A DNA stretch of 12,834 bases from the NCBI RefSeq assembly GCF_943913695.1, contig NZ_CALTZE010000110.1, positions 1 to 12,834 on the forward strand, read 5' to 3'. This DNA comes from an uncultured Marmoricola sp. (GTDB taxonomy: Bacteria; Actinomycetota; Actinomycetes; Propionibacteriales; Nocardioidaceae). Shown here piece after piece: positions 6,207-12,120 of this stretch (its first letter is position 1; each line of letters begins with the position of its first letter). The translations under genes and the position numbers were made by a program. The notes under the pieces were generated by a model. The model saw only the letters and a program-made list of their open reading frames with translations, made no database searches and was not told the DNA's origin.

Positions 6207-7096
6207 CGCATCCCGACCTCGCCGACCTGACCGCGCACGACGTCGACGTCGACGGCACGACCATCCACGCGCTCGTGGGGGGCGAGGGCCCACCGGTGCT
6301 GCTGCTCCACGGCTATCCGCAGACCCACGAGATGTGGCACCAGGTGGCGCCGGCGCTCACGGAGAGCCACACGGTGGTCTGCGCCGACCTGCGCGGCTAC
6401 GGCGACTCCGCCAAGCCCCACGGCGACGCCGACCACGAGACCTACTCCAAGCGCGCGATGGCCGCCGACCAGGTCGGCCTGATGCGGTCGCTGGGGTTCG
6501 ACTCCTTCGCCGCCGTGGGGCACGACCGCGGAGCGCGGGTGGTGCACCGGATGTGCCTCGACCACCCCGACGCGGTCGAGCGGGCCGCGGTGCTCGACAT
6601 CGCGCCGACCCGGCACGTGCTGCACCACGTCGACCTGGTGCTGGCACGCACCTACGACCACTGGTTCTTCCTCGCCCAGGAGGGCGACCTGCCCGAGCGG
6701 ATGATCGAGCCGGTCGCCGAGATCTACCTGCGCAGCAAGCTCGGCGCGTGGTCGGCCGACGGCGCGGTCTTCGACCAGACGGCGGTCGCCGACTACGTGC
6801 GCGCCTTCGACGCCGCGTCGATCCATGCCAGCTGCGAGGACTACCGCGCCGGCCTGACCTGCGACCTAGCGCTCGACGAGGCGTCGTACGACGAAGGGCT
6901 GCGCGTCGCCTGCCCGCTGCTCGTGCTGTGGGGCGCCCAGGGGCTCGTCGGCCGCGCCTACGACGTGCTCGACGTCTGGCGCTCTTATGCCGCCTCCCCC
7001 GACCTCGTCACCGGCGAGGCGCTGGACTGTGGGCACTTCCTGCCCGAGGAGCAGCCGGAGGCGACGACTGCGGCGCTGCGAGACTTCCTGGCATGA
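6203..7096 (+). CDS. Haloacetate (fluoroacetate) dehalogenase-like alpha/beta hydrolase
   Basis: A 297-residue alpha/beta hydrolase. VLLLHGYPQTHEMWH is the oxyanion region and GHDRGARVVHRM the nucleophile elbow. Against the fluoroacetate dehalogenase residue set as I recall it (RPA1163: Asp110, Arg111, Arg114, Asp134, His155, Trp156, Tyr219, His280), I find Asp108, Arg109, Arg112, Asp132 (LDIAPT), His153-Trp154 (YDHWFFLAQ), Tyr214 (CEDYR) and His278 (CGHFLPEE), all in order and nearly all offset by two. These are the nucleophile, carboxylate-binding arginines, acid, halide pocket and base. The family hydrolyses haloacetates to glycolate, and many members also accept chloroacetate. No signal peptide. 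The GTG start at 6203 overlaps the previous stop, and the stop overlaps the next ATG, so it sits in the middle of a coupled operon. Which haloacid is used is not predictable. Confidence 0.88.
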   Translation: MTHPDLADLTAHDVDVDGTTIHALVGGEGPPVLLLHGYPQTHEMWHQVAPALTESHTVVCADLRGYGDSAKPHGDADHETYSKRAMAADQVGLMRSLGFDSFAAVGHDRGARVVHRMCLDHPDAVERAAVLDIAPTRHVLHHVDLVLARTYDHWFFLAQEGDLPERMIEPVAEIYLRSKLGAWSADGAVFDQTAVADYVRAFDAASIHASCEDYRAGLTCDLALDEASYDEGLRVACPLLVLWGAQGLVGRAYDVLDVWRSYAASPDLVTGEALDCGHFLPEEQPEATTAALRDFLA

Positions 7097-7455
7097 CCTC
7101 CGCGCGTACCACCGCCGTGCTGCTCGGCGGGCTCGCCGCCTTCCAAGCCGGCCTCGCGGTCGGCGCCCCGTGGGGACGGGCGGCGTACGGCGGCCAGCAC
7201 CACGGCCCGCTCCCGCCCCGGCTCCGCACGGTGAGCGGTGTCGCGAGCGCGGCGTACGCCGCCGCGGCGGTCGGGCTCGCCTCCGACGCGACCAGCGAGC
7301 AGGCCCGGCGCCGCCTGCTGGGCGGAGTCGTCGGGGTCGTCGGCGCCGGCACCCTGGTCAACGCCGCCTCGCGCTCGCCGGTCGAGCGCGCCGTGTGGAC
7401 GCCGTACTGCGCCGTCACGGGCGCCCTCGCCCTGCGCGTGCTGCTGCGGGGCTGA
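7093..7455 (+). CDS. Small integral membrane protein, unknown function
   Basis: A 120-residue Ala/Gly/Val-rich protein with about four hydrophobic segments: AVLLGGLAAFQAGLAVGA, VSGVASAAYAAAAVGLA, LLGGVVGVVGAGTLVNAA and WTPYCAVTGALALRVLL. Short polar linkers contain YGGQHHGPLPPRLR and TSEQARRR. I do not recognise the family. ATG 7093 overlaps the stop of the dehalogenase by 4 nt (ATGA), which decides the start and shows co-translation. A role in membrane passage of a substrate or product of the two enzymes upstream is possible, but nothing in the sequence demonstrates it. Confidence 0.75.
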   Translation: MTSARTTAVLLGGLAAFQAGLAVGAPWGRAAYGGQHHGPLPPRLRTVSGVASAAYAAAAVGLASDATSEQARRRLLGGVVGVVGAGTLVNAASRSPVERAVWTPYCAVTGALALRVLLRG

Positions 7456-7469
7456 GCGCGACTGCTCAG
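7452..7469. terminator. Bidirectional hairpin between convergent membrane-protein and sulfotransferase genes
   Basis: CTGAGC (7452-7457) and GCTCAG (7464-7469) form a perfect 6-bp stem with the 6-nt loop GCGACT. Both TGA stop codons (7453-7455 plus, 7466-7468 minus) lie inside the stem. Only 10 bp separate the two genes, so this hairpin is the only candidate shared terminator. No T-run follows. Confidence 0.5.
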
Positions 7470-8182
7470 AGGGCGTGGGCGGCCAGCCGCTCGTAGACGG
7501 GCAGGGAGTAGGCGTAGGCCTCCTGGAGCCCGGGCTCGTCGTCACCGGGCGGCTCCGGCGGCGGCCGCATCGAGCCGAACCCCGTGGAGCGGGCGGTCGA
7601 GGCGTGCCACTCCCCCCACAGCTCCCACTCCGGGCGCATGCCGGGCTCCCACGTGAGCGCGTCGGGCCGGTGGTCGAGCCCGACCTGCTCGCACCACGCC
7701 TCGACGACCGGCGCCGGGTCGTCGCAGAGGCGGTTGGCGTCGACGACGACGAGCGGCTCACCGAGCTCCTCGACGATGTCCGCGGCCTGCCCCAGGTGCG
7801 GCCACCCGGTCTCCTCGGCGGTGAAGTCGGGCCAGCGGCTGGCCAGCGAGCGCAGCGCCCCCGCCGGGTGGCGCACCAGGAAGGTGTTGGTGAAGCGGCC
7901 GAGCAGGTCGGCGTCGAGCAGCTCGGCCGCGTGGTAGGCCATGTCCTTGACGAAGACCGGCCGCTGCTCGGCGGCCTCCTCGATCTCCGCGAGGACCTCG
8001 TGGGCGGCGCTGCGCGGGATCGTCTCGTCGTACCGCTCCGAGCGCCGGTCGGGCCCGAAGTAGTAGGACCGGGAGAAGGGCTCGTCGAAGACGGTGTGGT
8101 CGCCGCGCTCGCTGACCATCCGCTCGAAGGAGGTCGAGACCGAGCGCGGCACGCTCCACATGACGATGATCGGGTGGCTCAC
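7466..8182 (-). CDS. Sulfotransferase-family protein
   Basis: A 238-residue P-loop protein. IIVMWSVPRSVSTSFERM at residues 5-22 resembles the PAPS 5'-phosphosulfate-binding loop, and FLVRHPAGALRSLASRW resembles the 3'-phosphate-binding R-x(n)-S motif. GDHTVFDEPFSRSYYFGP and FVKDMAYHAAEL are typical of a small bacterial sulfotransferase-like group. Characterised sulfotransferases move a sulfuryl group from PAPS to an alcohol or amine; the acceptor is unknown, and some members may not be sulfotransferases. The start is uncertain: GTG 8182 gives a standard N-terminus (MSHPIIVMWSVPRS) but has no clear ribosome-binding site, and an in-frame GTG at 8218 would add VHKRNFDDRLTR. It lies downstream of the SNF2 gene on the same strand but is separated by strong palindromes, so it probably has its own promoter. 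Confidence 0.78.
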   Translation of the reverse strand: MSHPIIVMWSVPRSVSTSFERMVSERGDHTVFDEPFSRSYYFGPDRRSERYDETIPRSAAHEVLAEIEEAAEQRPVFVKDMAYHAAELLDADLLGRFTNTFLVRHPAGALRSLASRWPDFTAEETGWPHLGQAADIVEELGEPLVVVDANRLCDDPAPVVEAWCEQVGLDHRPDALTWEPGMRPEWELWGEWHASTARSTGFGSMRPPPEPPGDDEPGLQEAYAYSLPVYERLAAHAL

Positions 8183-8242
8183 TCGAGTAAGTCTGTCGTC
8201 AAAGTTGCGTTTGTGCACTATGACATGGCGTACGGCGAGCAG
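8183..8242 (-). promoter_or_regulatory. Probable promoter/leader region of the sulfotransferase gene
   Basis: This stretch is clearly less GC-rich than its surroundings on the minus strand (CATAGTGCACAAACGCAAC, then TTTGACGACAGACTTACTC). CATAGT is a possible -10 element with no convincing -35 box. The assignment rests on position between the palindromes and the start codon plus the local A+T rise. Confidence 0.3.
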
Positions 8243-8259
8243 GAGGTCGCGGCGACCTC
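8243..8259. repeat. 17-bp inverted repeat (8-bp arms, 1-nt centre)
   Basis: GAGGTCGC and GCGACCTC flank a single G at 8251. It is a perfect dyad of the size of a dimeric repressor site, located between the palindromes and the likely promoter of the sulfotransferase gene. Just beyond it, CCAG-GAAA-CTGG (8262-8273) is a weaker dyad sharing the CACCCAGG word of the neighbouring palindrome. Confidence 0.6.
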
Positions 8260-8275
8260 ACCCAGGAAACTGGCA

Positions 8276-8303
8276 CTTCACCCAGGTTGCAACCTGGGTG
8301 AAG
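8276..8303. repeat. Perfect 28-bp palindrome A
   Basis: CTTCACCCAGGTTG is followed directly by its exact reverse complement CAACCTGGGTGAAG, with no spacer. As RNA it gives a 12-bp stem with a TGCA loop on either strand. It lies 3 bp from palindrome B and shares the core CCCAGGT...ACCTGGG. Position, 43 nt or more after the SNF2 stop codon, fits a terminator; perfect symmetry without a T-run would also fit a protein-binding site. Confidence 0.9.
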
Positions 8304-8306
8304 ATG

Positions 8307-8334
8307 CGGTTTCCCAGGTGAACCTGGGAAACCG
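8307..8334. repeat. 28-bp palindrome B (13-bp arms)
   Basis: CGGTTTCCCAGGT and ACCTGGGAAACCG flank the 2-nt centre GA. Read on the minus strand it begins 11 nt after the SNF2 stop codon, so it is the first hairpin met by a transcript leaving that gene. The same total length, close spacing and shared core with palindrome A show that the two are related, although their outer arms differ. Tandem terminator or operator pair are both possible. Confidence 0.9.
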
Positions 8335-8345
8335 ACGCTCCCCCC

Positions 8346-10622
8346 TCAGACGGCCTCGCGCTCGACGAGCGCCGCGGTGAGCAGGCCGACCAGGGCCTCG
8401 AGCTGCACGTCGACCGAGGTGGCGACGTCCTCGCCGGCACCGTCGAGCGCGCGGGCGGCCAGGCCAGCCTTGCGGTCGATGACCTCGGCGATGCGGGTGT
8501 CGATGGTCTGGGTGGCGATGATGCGCCAGGCAGTGACGGGGGTGTCCTGCCCGATCCGGTGGACCCGGTCGATGGCCTGGGTCTGCTCGGCGTCGGTCCA
8601 CGAGAGCTCCGCGAGGACCAGGTCGGAGGCGACCTGCAGGTTGAGGCCGACACCGGCGGCGGTGAGCGAGCAGACGATGACGCTGACGTCGGGGTCGTTG
8701 ACGAAGGCGTCGATCTGCTCCTGGCGAGCCTTGGTGCTCTGGTCGCCGCGCACCGAGGAGTAGCGCAGACCGCGGCGCTCGAAGAGCTCGCTGGCGGTGT
8801 CCATCACGTCGATGTGCTTGGCGAAGAAGACGACCTTGCCGACGTTGCGGGCCAGCTGTGCGGCGTAGTCGGCCGCGAGGCCGGCCTTGGCCTGGCCGAT
8901 CCGGCGCAGCATGCCGAAGACGTTCTCGCTGCTGCTGGAGTCGGAGTCCTCCCGCTCCCAGGTCGCCACCCGACGCACCAGGTCGTGGTCGATGCCCTCG
9001 ACGACCTGGCCGGAGTGCCGGGTCGCGATGGCGCTGTCGTAGCGGCGTACGAGACGGGCGGCGAGCTCGCGCTCGGCGGCCCGGATGGAGCGGCCGGCCT
9101 CGTCGTCGAGCTCGACGGGGAGGTCGGCGACGCGACGGGCCGGGATGTCCTTGGCGACGTCGACCTTGCGACGGCGCACGATGCCCATGTCGACCACGCA
9201 CTGGCGGGCCGCGGGGTAGAAGCCGGGGTCCTGCGGCGTCATGCCGGTCGCCTCGAGCTTGGTCATCAAGGTGGCCAGCGGCTTCTTGTCGTCGATCCAG
9301 CCGAGGAACTCCCAGATCGCCTGGAAGTCCTCGATGTCGTTGATCAGCGGCGTACCGGTGAGCGCCATCAGCAGCGGCCGACCGGTCCGGGCGCGGATCC
9401 GCTCGGAGAGCTGGAGCACGAACTGGGAGCGCTGCGACTGCTTGTTCTTGATGAAGTGCGCCTCGTCGACGACCATGCCGCGGAAGCCGAAGTCGCCGAG
9501 CCAGCCGACGTGGCGGTCGAGCACCTCGTAGTTGACGACCACGATGTCGGCGAAGCCGTCGACGTCGTCGCCGTCACCGTGGATCACGGTGGCCTCGCGC
9601 TGGGGGGTCCAGAGCCCGGCCTCGCGGGCCCAGTTGGTCTTCACCACGTTGGGCACCACGACCAGCAGCGGGAAGGCGTCGGCGGCCTGCGCCGCGAGCA
9701 GCGCCTGCGCGGTCTTGCCCAGACCCGGCTCGTCGGCCAGCAGGAAGCTGCGATGCCCCGCGGCGGCCGCGGCGACGACCTGCGCCTGGTGCGGCATCAG
9801 CTCGCGGCCGTCGGGGGCGCGGAAGGCGCTGGCCTCGGGAAGCGCCATGCACGCCGAGGCACCTTCACCGGCGTACTCGAAGGAGCGGAAGAGCGGGCCG
9901 AGCAGCTCCCACCCCGCGAGCCGCCGCGCGACGGGACGGCGGTCCTCGGCGGTGCTGAAGTCGGGCACCAGGAAGGGGTTGGAGAGCTGGCGCTGGATCA
10001 CCGAGACCGGCGTGACCTGGCGCTGCGTGCCGGGCAGCTGTACGACGGCCGCCTCCGGCTCCGGCTCCTCGGGCGCCTCGAGACCGGCCGCCTCGACCAT
10101 CTCGCGCTTGAGGCGCTTGGCCGCCTCGCTGATCTCGGCGCTCTGGTCGAGCAGGGTGAACAGCGTGCTGTCGCGCGCCGCCGTCGTGGCCATGATCGTG
10201 GCGATGCCGTCGAGCCGCTTGAGCTGCTCGGCCCGCCGCGCGTCGCTGAGGGTCTCGTCGGCCCGGACCCGGGCCCGCTCCTCGCGGGCGAGCAGGCCGA
10301 CGACCTGGAACTTGGTGCGCACCGAGGGCATCACCGAGCCGCGACCCACGGCGTTCTCCACCTCGCGCACGGTGCGGGCGAGGATCGGGATGATCCCCTC
10401 GTTGTCCCGCTCGGCATGACCGCCGTTGCGACGGCGCTGGCCGCCGCGACGGTTCTGCTGGCGCTGGCCTCCTCGGGCCACGGGCTCCTCCTCGGGCGCC
10501 GCCCGGCTCCTCCGGGTCGGCGCGACATGTCGACTGCTGCTGGCGTCGGCGGCGTCGGACTCGTCTCGACGCTCCGCCGGGGCGCCCCTCTCGGGCCACA
10601 CGGACCCGCTCCCGTGCTGCAT
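8346..10622 (-). CDS. SNF2-family DEAD/DEAH-box ATPase/helicase
   Basis: About 758 residues. After a low-complexity N-terminus with a basic Arg/Gln/Gly patch (GGQRQQNRRGGQRRRNGG) and a helical region, the SNF2 ATPase core shows motif I ADEPGLGKT (GLGKT at about 300-304), motif II VVDEAH (about 385-389), motif III LTGTP (about 421-425), motif V GVGLNLQ and motif VI QAIDRVHRIGQ (about 681-691). The order and RVHRIGQ are typical of SMARCAL1/RapA-like translocases, which move on duplex DNA or remodel protein-DNA complexes using ATP. No nuclease, methylase or other defence domain or neighbour is visible. The start is uncertain: ATG 10622 is preferred because a strong hairpin (10691-10714) lies in the first codons of the longer reading from ATG 10727, but neither has an ideal ribosome-binding site. 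Conserved sequence begins only around DNEGIIPILARTVREVENAV. Confidence 0.88.
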   Translation of the reverse strand: MQHGSGSVWPERGAPAERRDESDAADASSSRHVAPTRRSRAAPEEEPVARGGQRQQNRRGGQRRRNGGHAERDNEGIIPILARTVREVENAVGRGSVMPSVRTKFQVVGLLAREERARVRADETLSDARRAEQLKRLDGIATIMATTAARDSTLFTLLDQSAEISEAAKRLKREMVEAAGLEAPEEPEPEAAVVQLPGTQRQVTPVSVIQRQLSNPFLVPDFSTAEDRRPVARRLAGWELLGPLFRSFEYAGEGASACMALPEASAFRAPDGRELMPHQAQVVAAAAAGHRSFLLADEPGLGKTAQALLAAQAADAFPLLVVVPNVVKTNWAREAGLWTPQREATVIHGDGDDVDGFADIVVVNYEVLDRHVGWLGDFGFRGMVVDEAHFIKNKQSQRSQFVLQLSERIRARTGRPLLMALTGTPLINDIEDFQAIWEFLGWIDDKKPLATLMTKLEATGMTPQDPGFYPAARQCVVDMGIVRRRKVDVAKDIPARRVADLPVELDDEAGRSIRAAERELAARLVRRYDSAIATRHSGQVVEGIDHDLVRRVATWEREDSDSSSSENVFGMLRRIGQAKAGLAADYAAQLARNVGKVVFFAKHIDVMDTASELFERRGLRYSSVRGDQSTKARQEQIDAFVNDPDVSVIVCSLTAAGVGLNLQVASDLVLAELSWTDAEQTQAIDRVHRIGQDTPVTAWRIIATQTIDTRIAEVIDRKAGLAARALDGAGEDVATSVDVQLEALVGLLTAALVEREAV

Positions 10623-10690
10623 CCCACCTGGTCCGAGGGCTGTGGACGGATCGGAGCCGGACCCACACGGGTCATCTCCAGCGATGGGAG

Positions 10691-10714
10691 GGCAGCCGCC
10701 TGCGGGCGGTTGCC
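10691..10714 (-). terminator. Hairpin between sugE and the SNF2 gene
   Basis: GGCAGCCGCC (10691-10700) and GGCGGTTGCC (10705-10714) pair with one mismatch around the 4-nt loop TGCG. It is about 70 nt downstream of the sugE stop on the minus strand and about 70 nt upstream of the preferred SNF2 start, so it could end the sugE transcript or lie in the SNF2 leader. No T-run. Confidence 0.4.
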
Positions 10715-10782
10715 TCGCCGCCACCATACCCGAGGTCGGGCCCGCGTGAGACCAGGTCCGTGACTCCGGTGCCCGCTCTGCC

Positions 10783-11097
10783 TCAGTGCAGCAGCTTCAG
10801 GCCGGCCACGCAGCCGACGATGCCGGCGAGCAGCAGCACCCGCAGCGCCGTCACCGGCTCCTCGCCCGACCACATCGCCACGGCGACGGTGAGCACCGCG
10901 CCGATGCCGACCCACACGGCGTACGCCGTCCCGAGGGGCAGGTCGCGCATGGCATAGCCCAGCCCGAGCATGCTGAGCACCAGCGCGACCCCGAAGACCA
11001 GGCTCGGGGTGAGCCGGGTGAAGCCCTCGGACCTGCCGAGCGCGGTGGCCCAGACGGCCTCGAGCACCCCGGCGACGACCAGCACGAACCACGACAT
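10783..11097 (-). CDS. gdx: Guanidinium exporter (SMR family, SugE/Gdx type)
   Basis: A 104-residue small multidrug resistance protein with four membrane helices, the normal family length. Glu13 in the first helix (VVAGVLEAVWATAL) is the essential proton/substrate carboxylate. The Gdx-type signature is present: EGFTRLTPS at 24-32, Ser42, and LPLGTAYAVWVGIGAVLT with Tyr59 and Trp62. Gdx proteins export guanidinium in exchange for protons as dual-topology dimers, in contrast to the EmrE drug-export branch. The assignment is reinforced by a guanidine-III riboswitch directly upstream. ATG 11097 has AGGAGA about 6-7 nt upstream. The gene follows the CDF exporter gene on the same strand, about 100 nt downstream, so it may be read both from its own promoter and through the metal operon. 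Confidence 0.95.
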   Translation of the reverse strand: MSWFVLVVAGVLEAVWATALGRSEGFTRLTPSLVFGVALVLSMLGLGYAMRDLPLGTAYAVWVGIGAVLTVAVAMWSGEEPVTALRVLLLAGIVGCVAGLKLLH

Positions 11098-11111
11098 GAC
11101 GCTCTCCTCGA

Positions 11112-11153
11112 GCATCGTCTTGTCGCTGGCCGGGTACGACGCGCCTCGTCCGG
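11112..11153 (-). ncRNA. Guanidine-III riboswitch (ykkC-III)
   Basis: On the minus strand this 42-nt element begins CCGGACGAGGCGCGUCGUAC, continues CCGGCCAGCGACAAGACG and ends AUGC. It matches the guanidine-III consensus as I recall it (CCGGACGAGG, GUACCCGG, ACAAGACG) almost base for base. Both structural parts can be drawn: CCGG at the 5' end pairs with the later CCGG, and GCGUCGU pairs with ACGAUGC over 7 bp, including one G-U, to make the pseudoknot. The element ends about 2 nt before the GAGGAGAG ribosome-binding region of sugE, so control of translation initiation by guanidine is the likely mechanism. Induction by guanidine is inferred from the class. Confidence 0.95.
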
Positions 11154-11155
11154 GT

Positions 11156-11170
11156 GCCTGACCTTCAGGC
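11156..11170 (-). terminator. Small hairpin between the CDF gene and the riboswitch
   Basis: GCCTGA (11156-11161) and TCAGGC (11165-11170) form a 6-bp stem with a 3-nt loop, 26 nt after the CDF stop and 2 nt before the riboswitch. It may end or attenuate the metal-operon transcript, or be a leader hairpin. I see no convincing sugE promoter in the remaining 26 nt, which argues for some read-through. Confidence 0.35.
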
Positions 11171-11196
11171 GGCTCCCACGATCCCACACACGGCGC

Positions 11197-12120
11197 TCAC
11201 CAGTCGACCTCGTGGCACTGCGCCGTCGGCACCGCCTCGACCTGCAAGGTGGCGTGCTCGACGTGGTGGCGCGCGCGCAGCACCTCCTGGGCCGCGAGCA
11301 GCACCTCGTGGGCGTCGGCACCGGCGCCGACGACGAGGTGGGCGGTGGCGACGTTCATGCCCGACGTCAGCACCCACACGTGGAGGTCGTGCACGTCGTC
11401 GACGCCCTCGACGGCCTCGAGGTCGCGGACCAGGGAGTCGAGCTCGACCTCGGCGGGCACGTGCTGACCGAGCACGGCAAGCACCTGGCGCCCGAGCAGC
11501 ACCGCGCGGACGGCGACGAAGCCGCCGATCGCCAGGGCGACGACCGTGTCCCACCAGCCGGCCCCGGTGGCCGCGACGAGCAGCGCCGCCGCGATCACCC
11601 CGACGCTGCCGGCGGCGTCGGCGACGACCTCGTAGTAGGCGCCCTTGACCGCCAGCGACTCCCCCGAGCCTCCTCGCAGCAGCACCATCGAGACCAGGTT
11701 GACCAGCAGCCCCAGCGCGCCCACCACGAGCATCGTGCCGGTCTGCACCTCGACCTCGGAGCCCATGCGGGCGACCGCCTCGAGCACGACGTAGGCAGCG
11801 ACCCCGAGCATGATCAGCACCGTGAGGCCCGAGGCGAAGATCTCCGCGCGGTAGGAGCCGTAGGAGCGGCGCCCGGTCGGGTCGGGGCGGGTGGCGATGC
11901 GCGTCGCGACCAGTGCCGCGCCCAGGGCGACGACGTCGGCGGCCATGTGGCCGGCATCGGAGATCAGCGCGAGCGAGCCCGAGACCAGTCCGGCGACCAG
12001 CTCGACCACGAAGAAGGTGGCGACCATCCCGAAGGCCAGCGCCAGCCGCCACCGGTGCCGCGCACCGGCGTGGCCGGCCGCGTGACTGTGCCCGTGCCCG
12101 TGACCGTGTCCGGCGCCCAT
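11197..12120 (-). CDS. Cation diffusion facilitator (CDF) metal exporter, CzcD/ZitB-like
   Basis: A 307-residue protein with a His-rich N-terminus (HGHGHGHSHAAGH), six predicted membrane helices and a C-terminal cytosolic ferredoxin-like domain (VDDVHDLHVWVLTSGMNVATAHLVV). CDF proteins are proton antiporters that expel Zn, Cd, Co or similar divalent metals. The helix-2 metal site is SDAGHMAADV (His58-x3-Asp62). The helix-5 site reads YYEVVADAAGSVG, with Glu164-x3-Asp168 where ZitB/CzcD proteins usually have His-x3-Asp. ATG 12120 shares its A with the TGA of the upstream ArsR-family gene, so regulator and exporter form a coupled operon, presumably derepressed by the exported metal. Metal identity cannot be fixed from sequence; the sensor's relation to CmtR suggests Cd/Pb or Zn. 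Confidence 0.93.
   Translation of the reverse strand: MGAGHGHGHGHSHAAGHAGARHRWRLALAFGMVATFFVVELVAGLVSGSLALISDAGHMAADVVALGAALVATRIATRPDPTGRRSYGSYRAEIFASGLTVLIMLGVAAYVVLEAVARMGSEVEVQTGTMLVVGALGLLVNLVSMVLLRGGSGESLAVKGAYYEVVADAAGSVGVIAAALLVAATGAGWWDTVVALAIGGFVAVRAVLLGRQVLAVLGQHVPAEVELDSLVRDLEAVEGVDDVHDLHVWVLTSGMNVATAHLVVGAGADAHEVLLAAQEVLRARHHVEHATLQVEAVPTAQCHEVDW

Noticed and set aside
4749..6293. A 514-codon minus-strand frame covering the PLP enzyme
   Set aside because: It is antisense to a gene with PLP-lysine and glycine-loop motifs. The SRPBCC gene in another minus frame explains part of the same region.
8243..8334. Insertion-sequence ends or an excised mobile element
   Set aside because: The dyads are adjacent palindromes, not a pair of terminal inverted repeats flanking a transposase, and no target-site duplication is seen.
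8346..10622. Phage-defence helicase (DISARM- or RM-like)
   Set aside because: No methylase, nuclease, phospholipase-D or other defence gene is adjacent; the neighbours are housekeeping and efflux genes.
8559..10763. A 734-codon plus-strand open frame opposite the SNF2 gene
   Set aside because: It is the antisense shadow of a helicase with all motifs intact. Its text is Asp/Val/Leu/Gly-rich with no recognisable domain.
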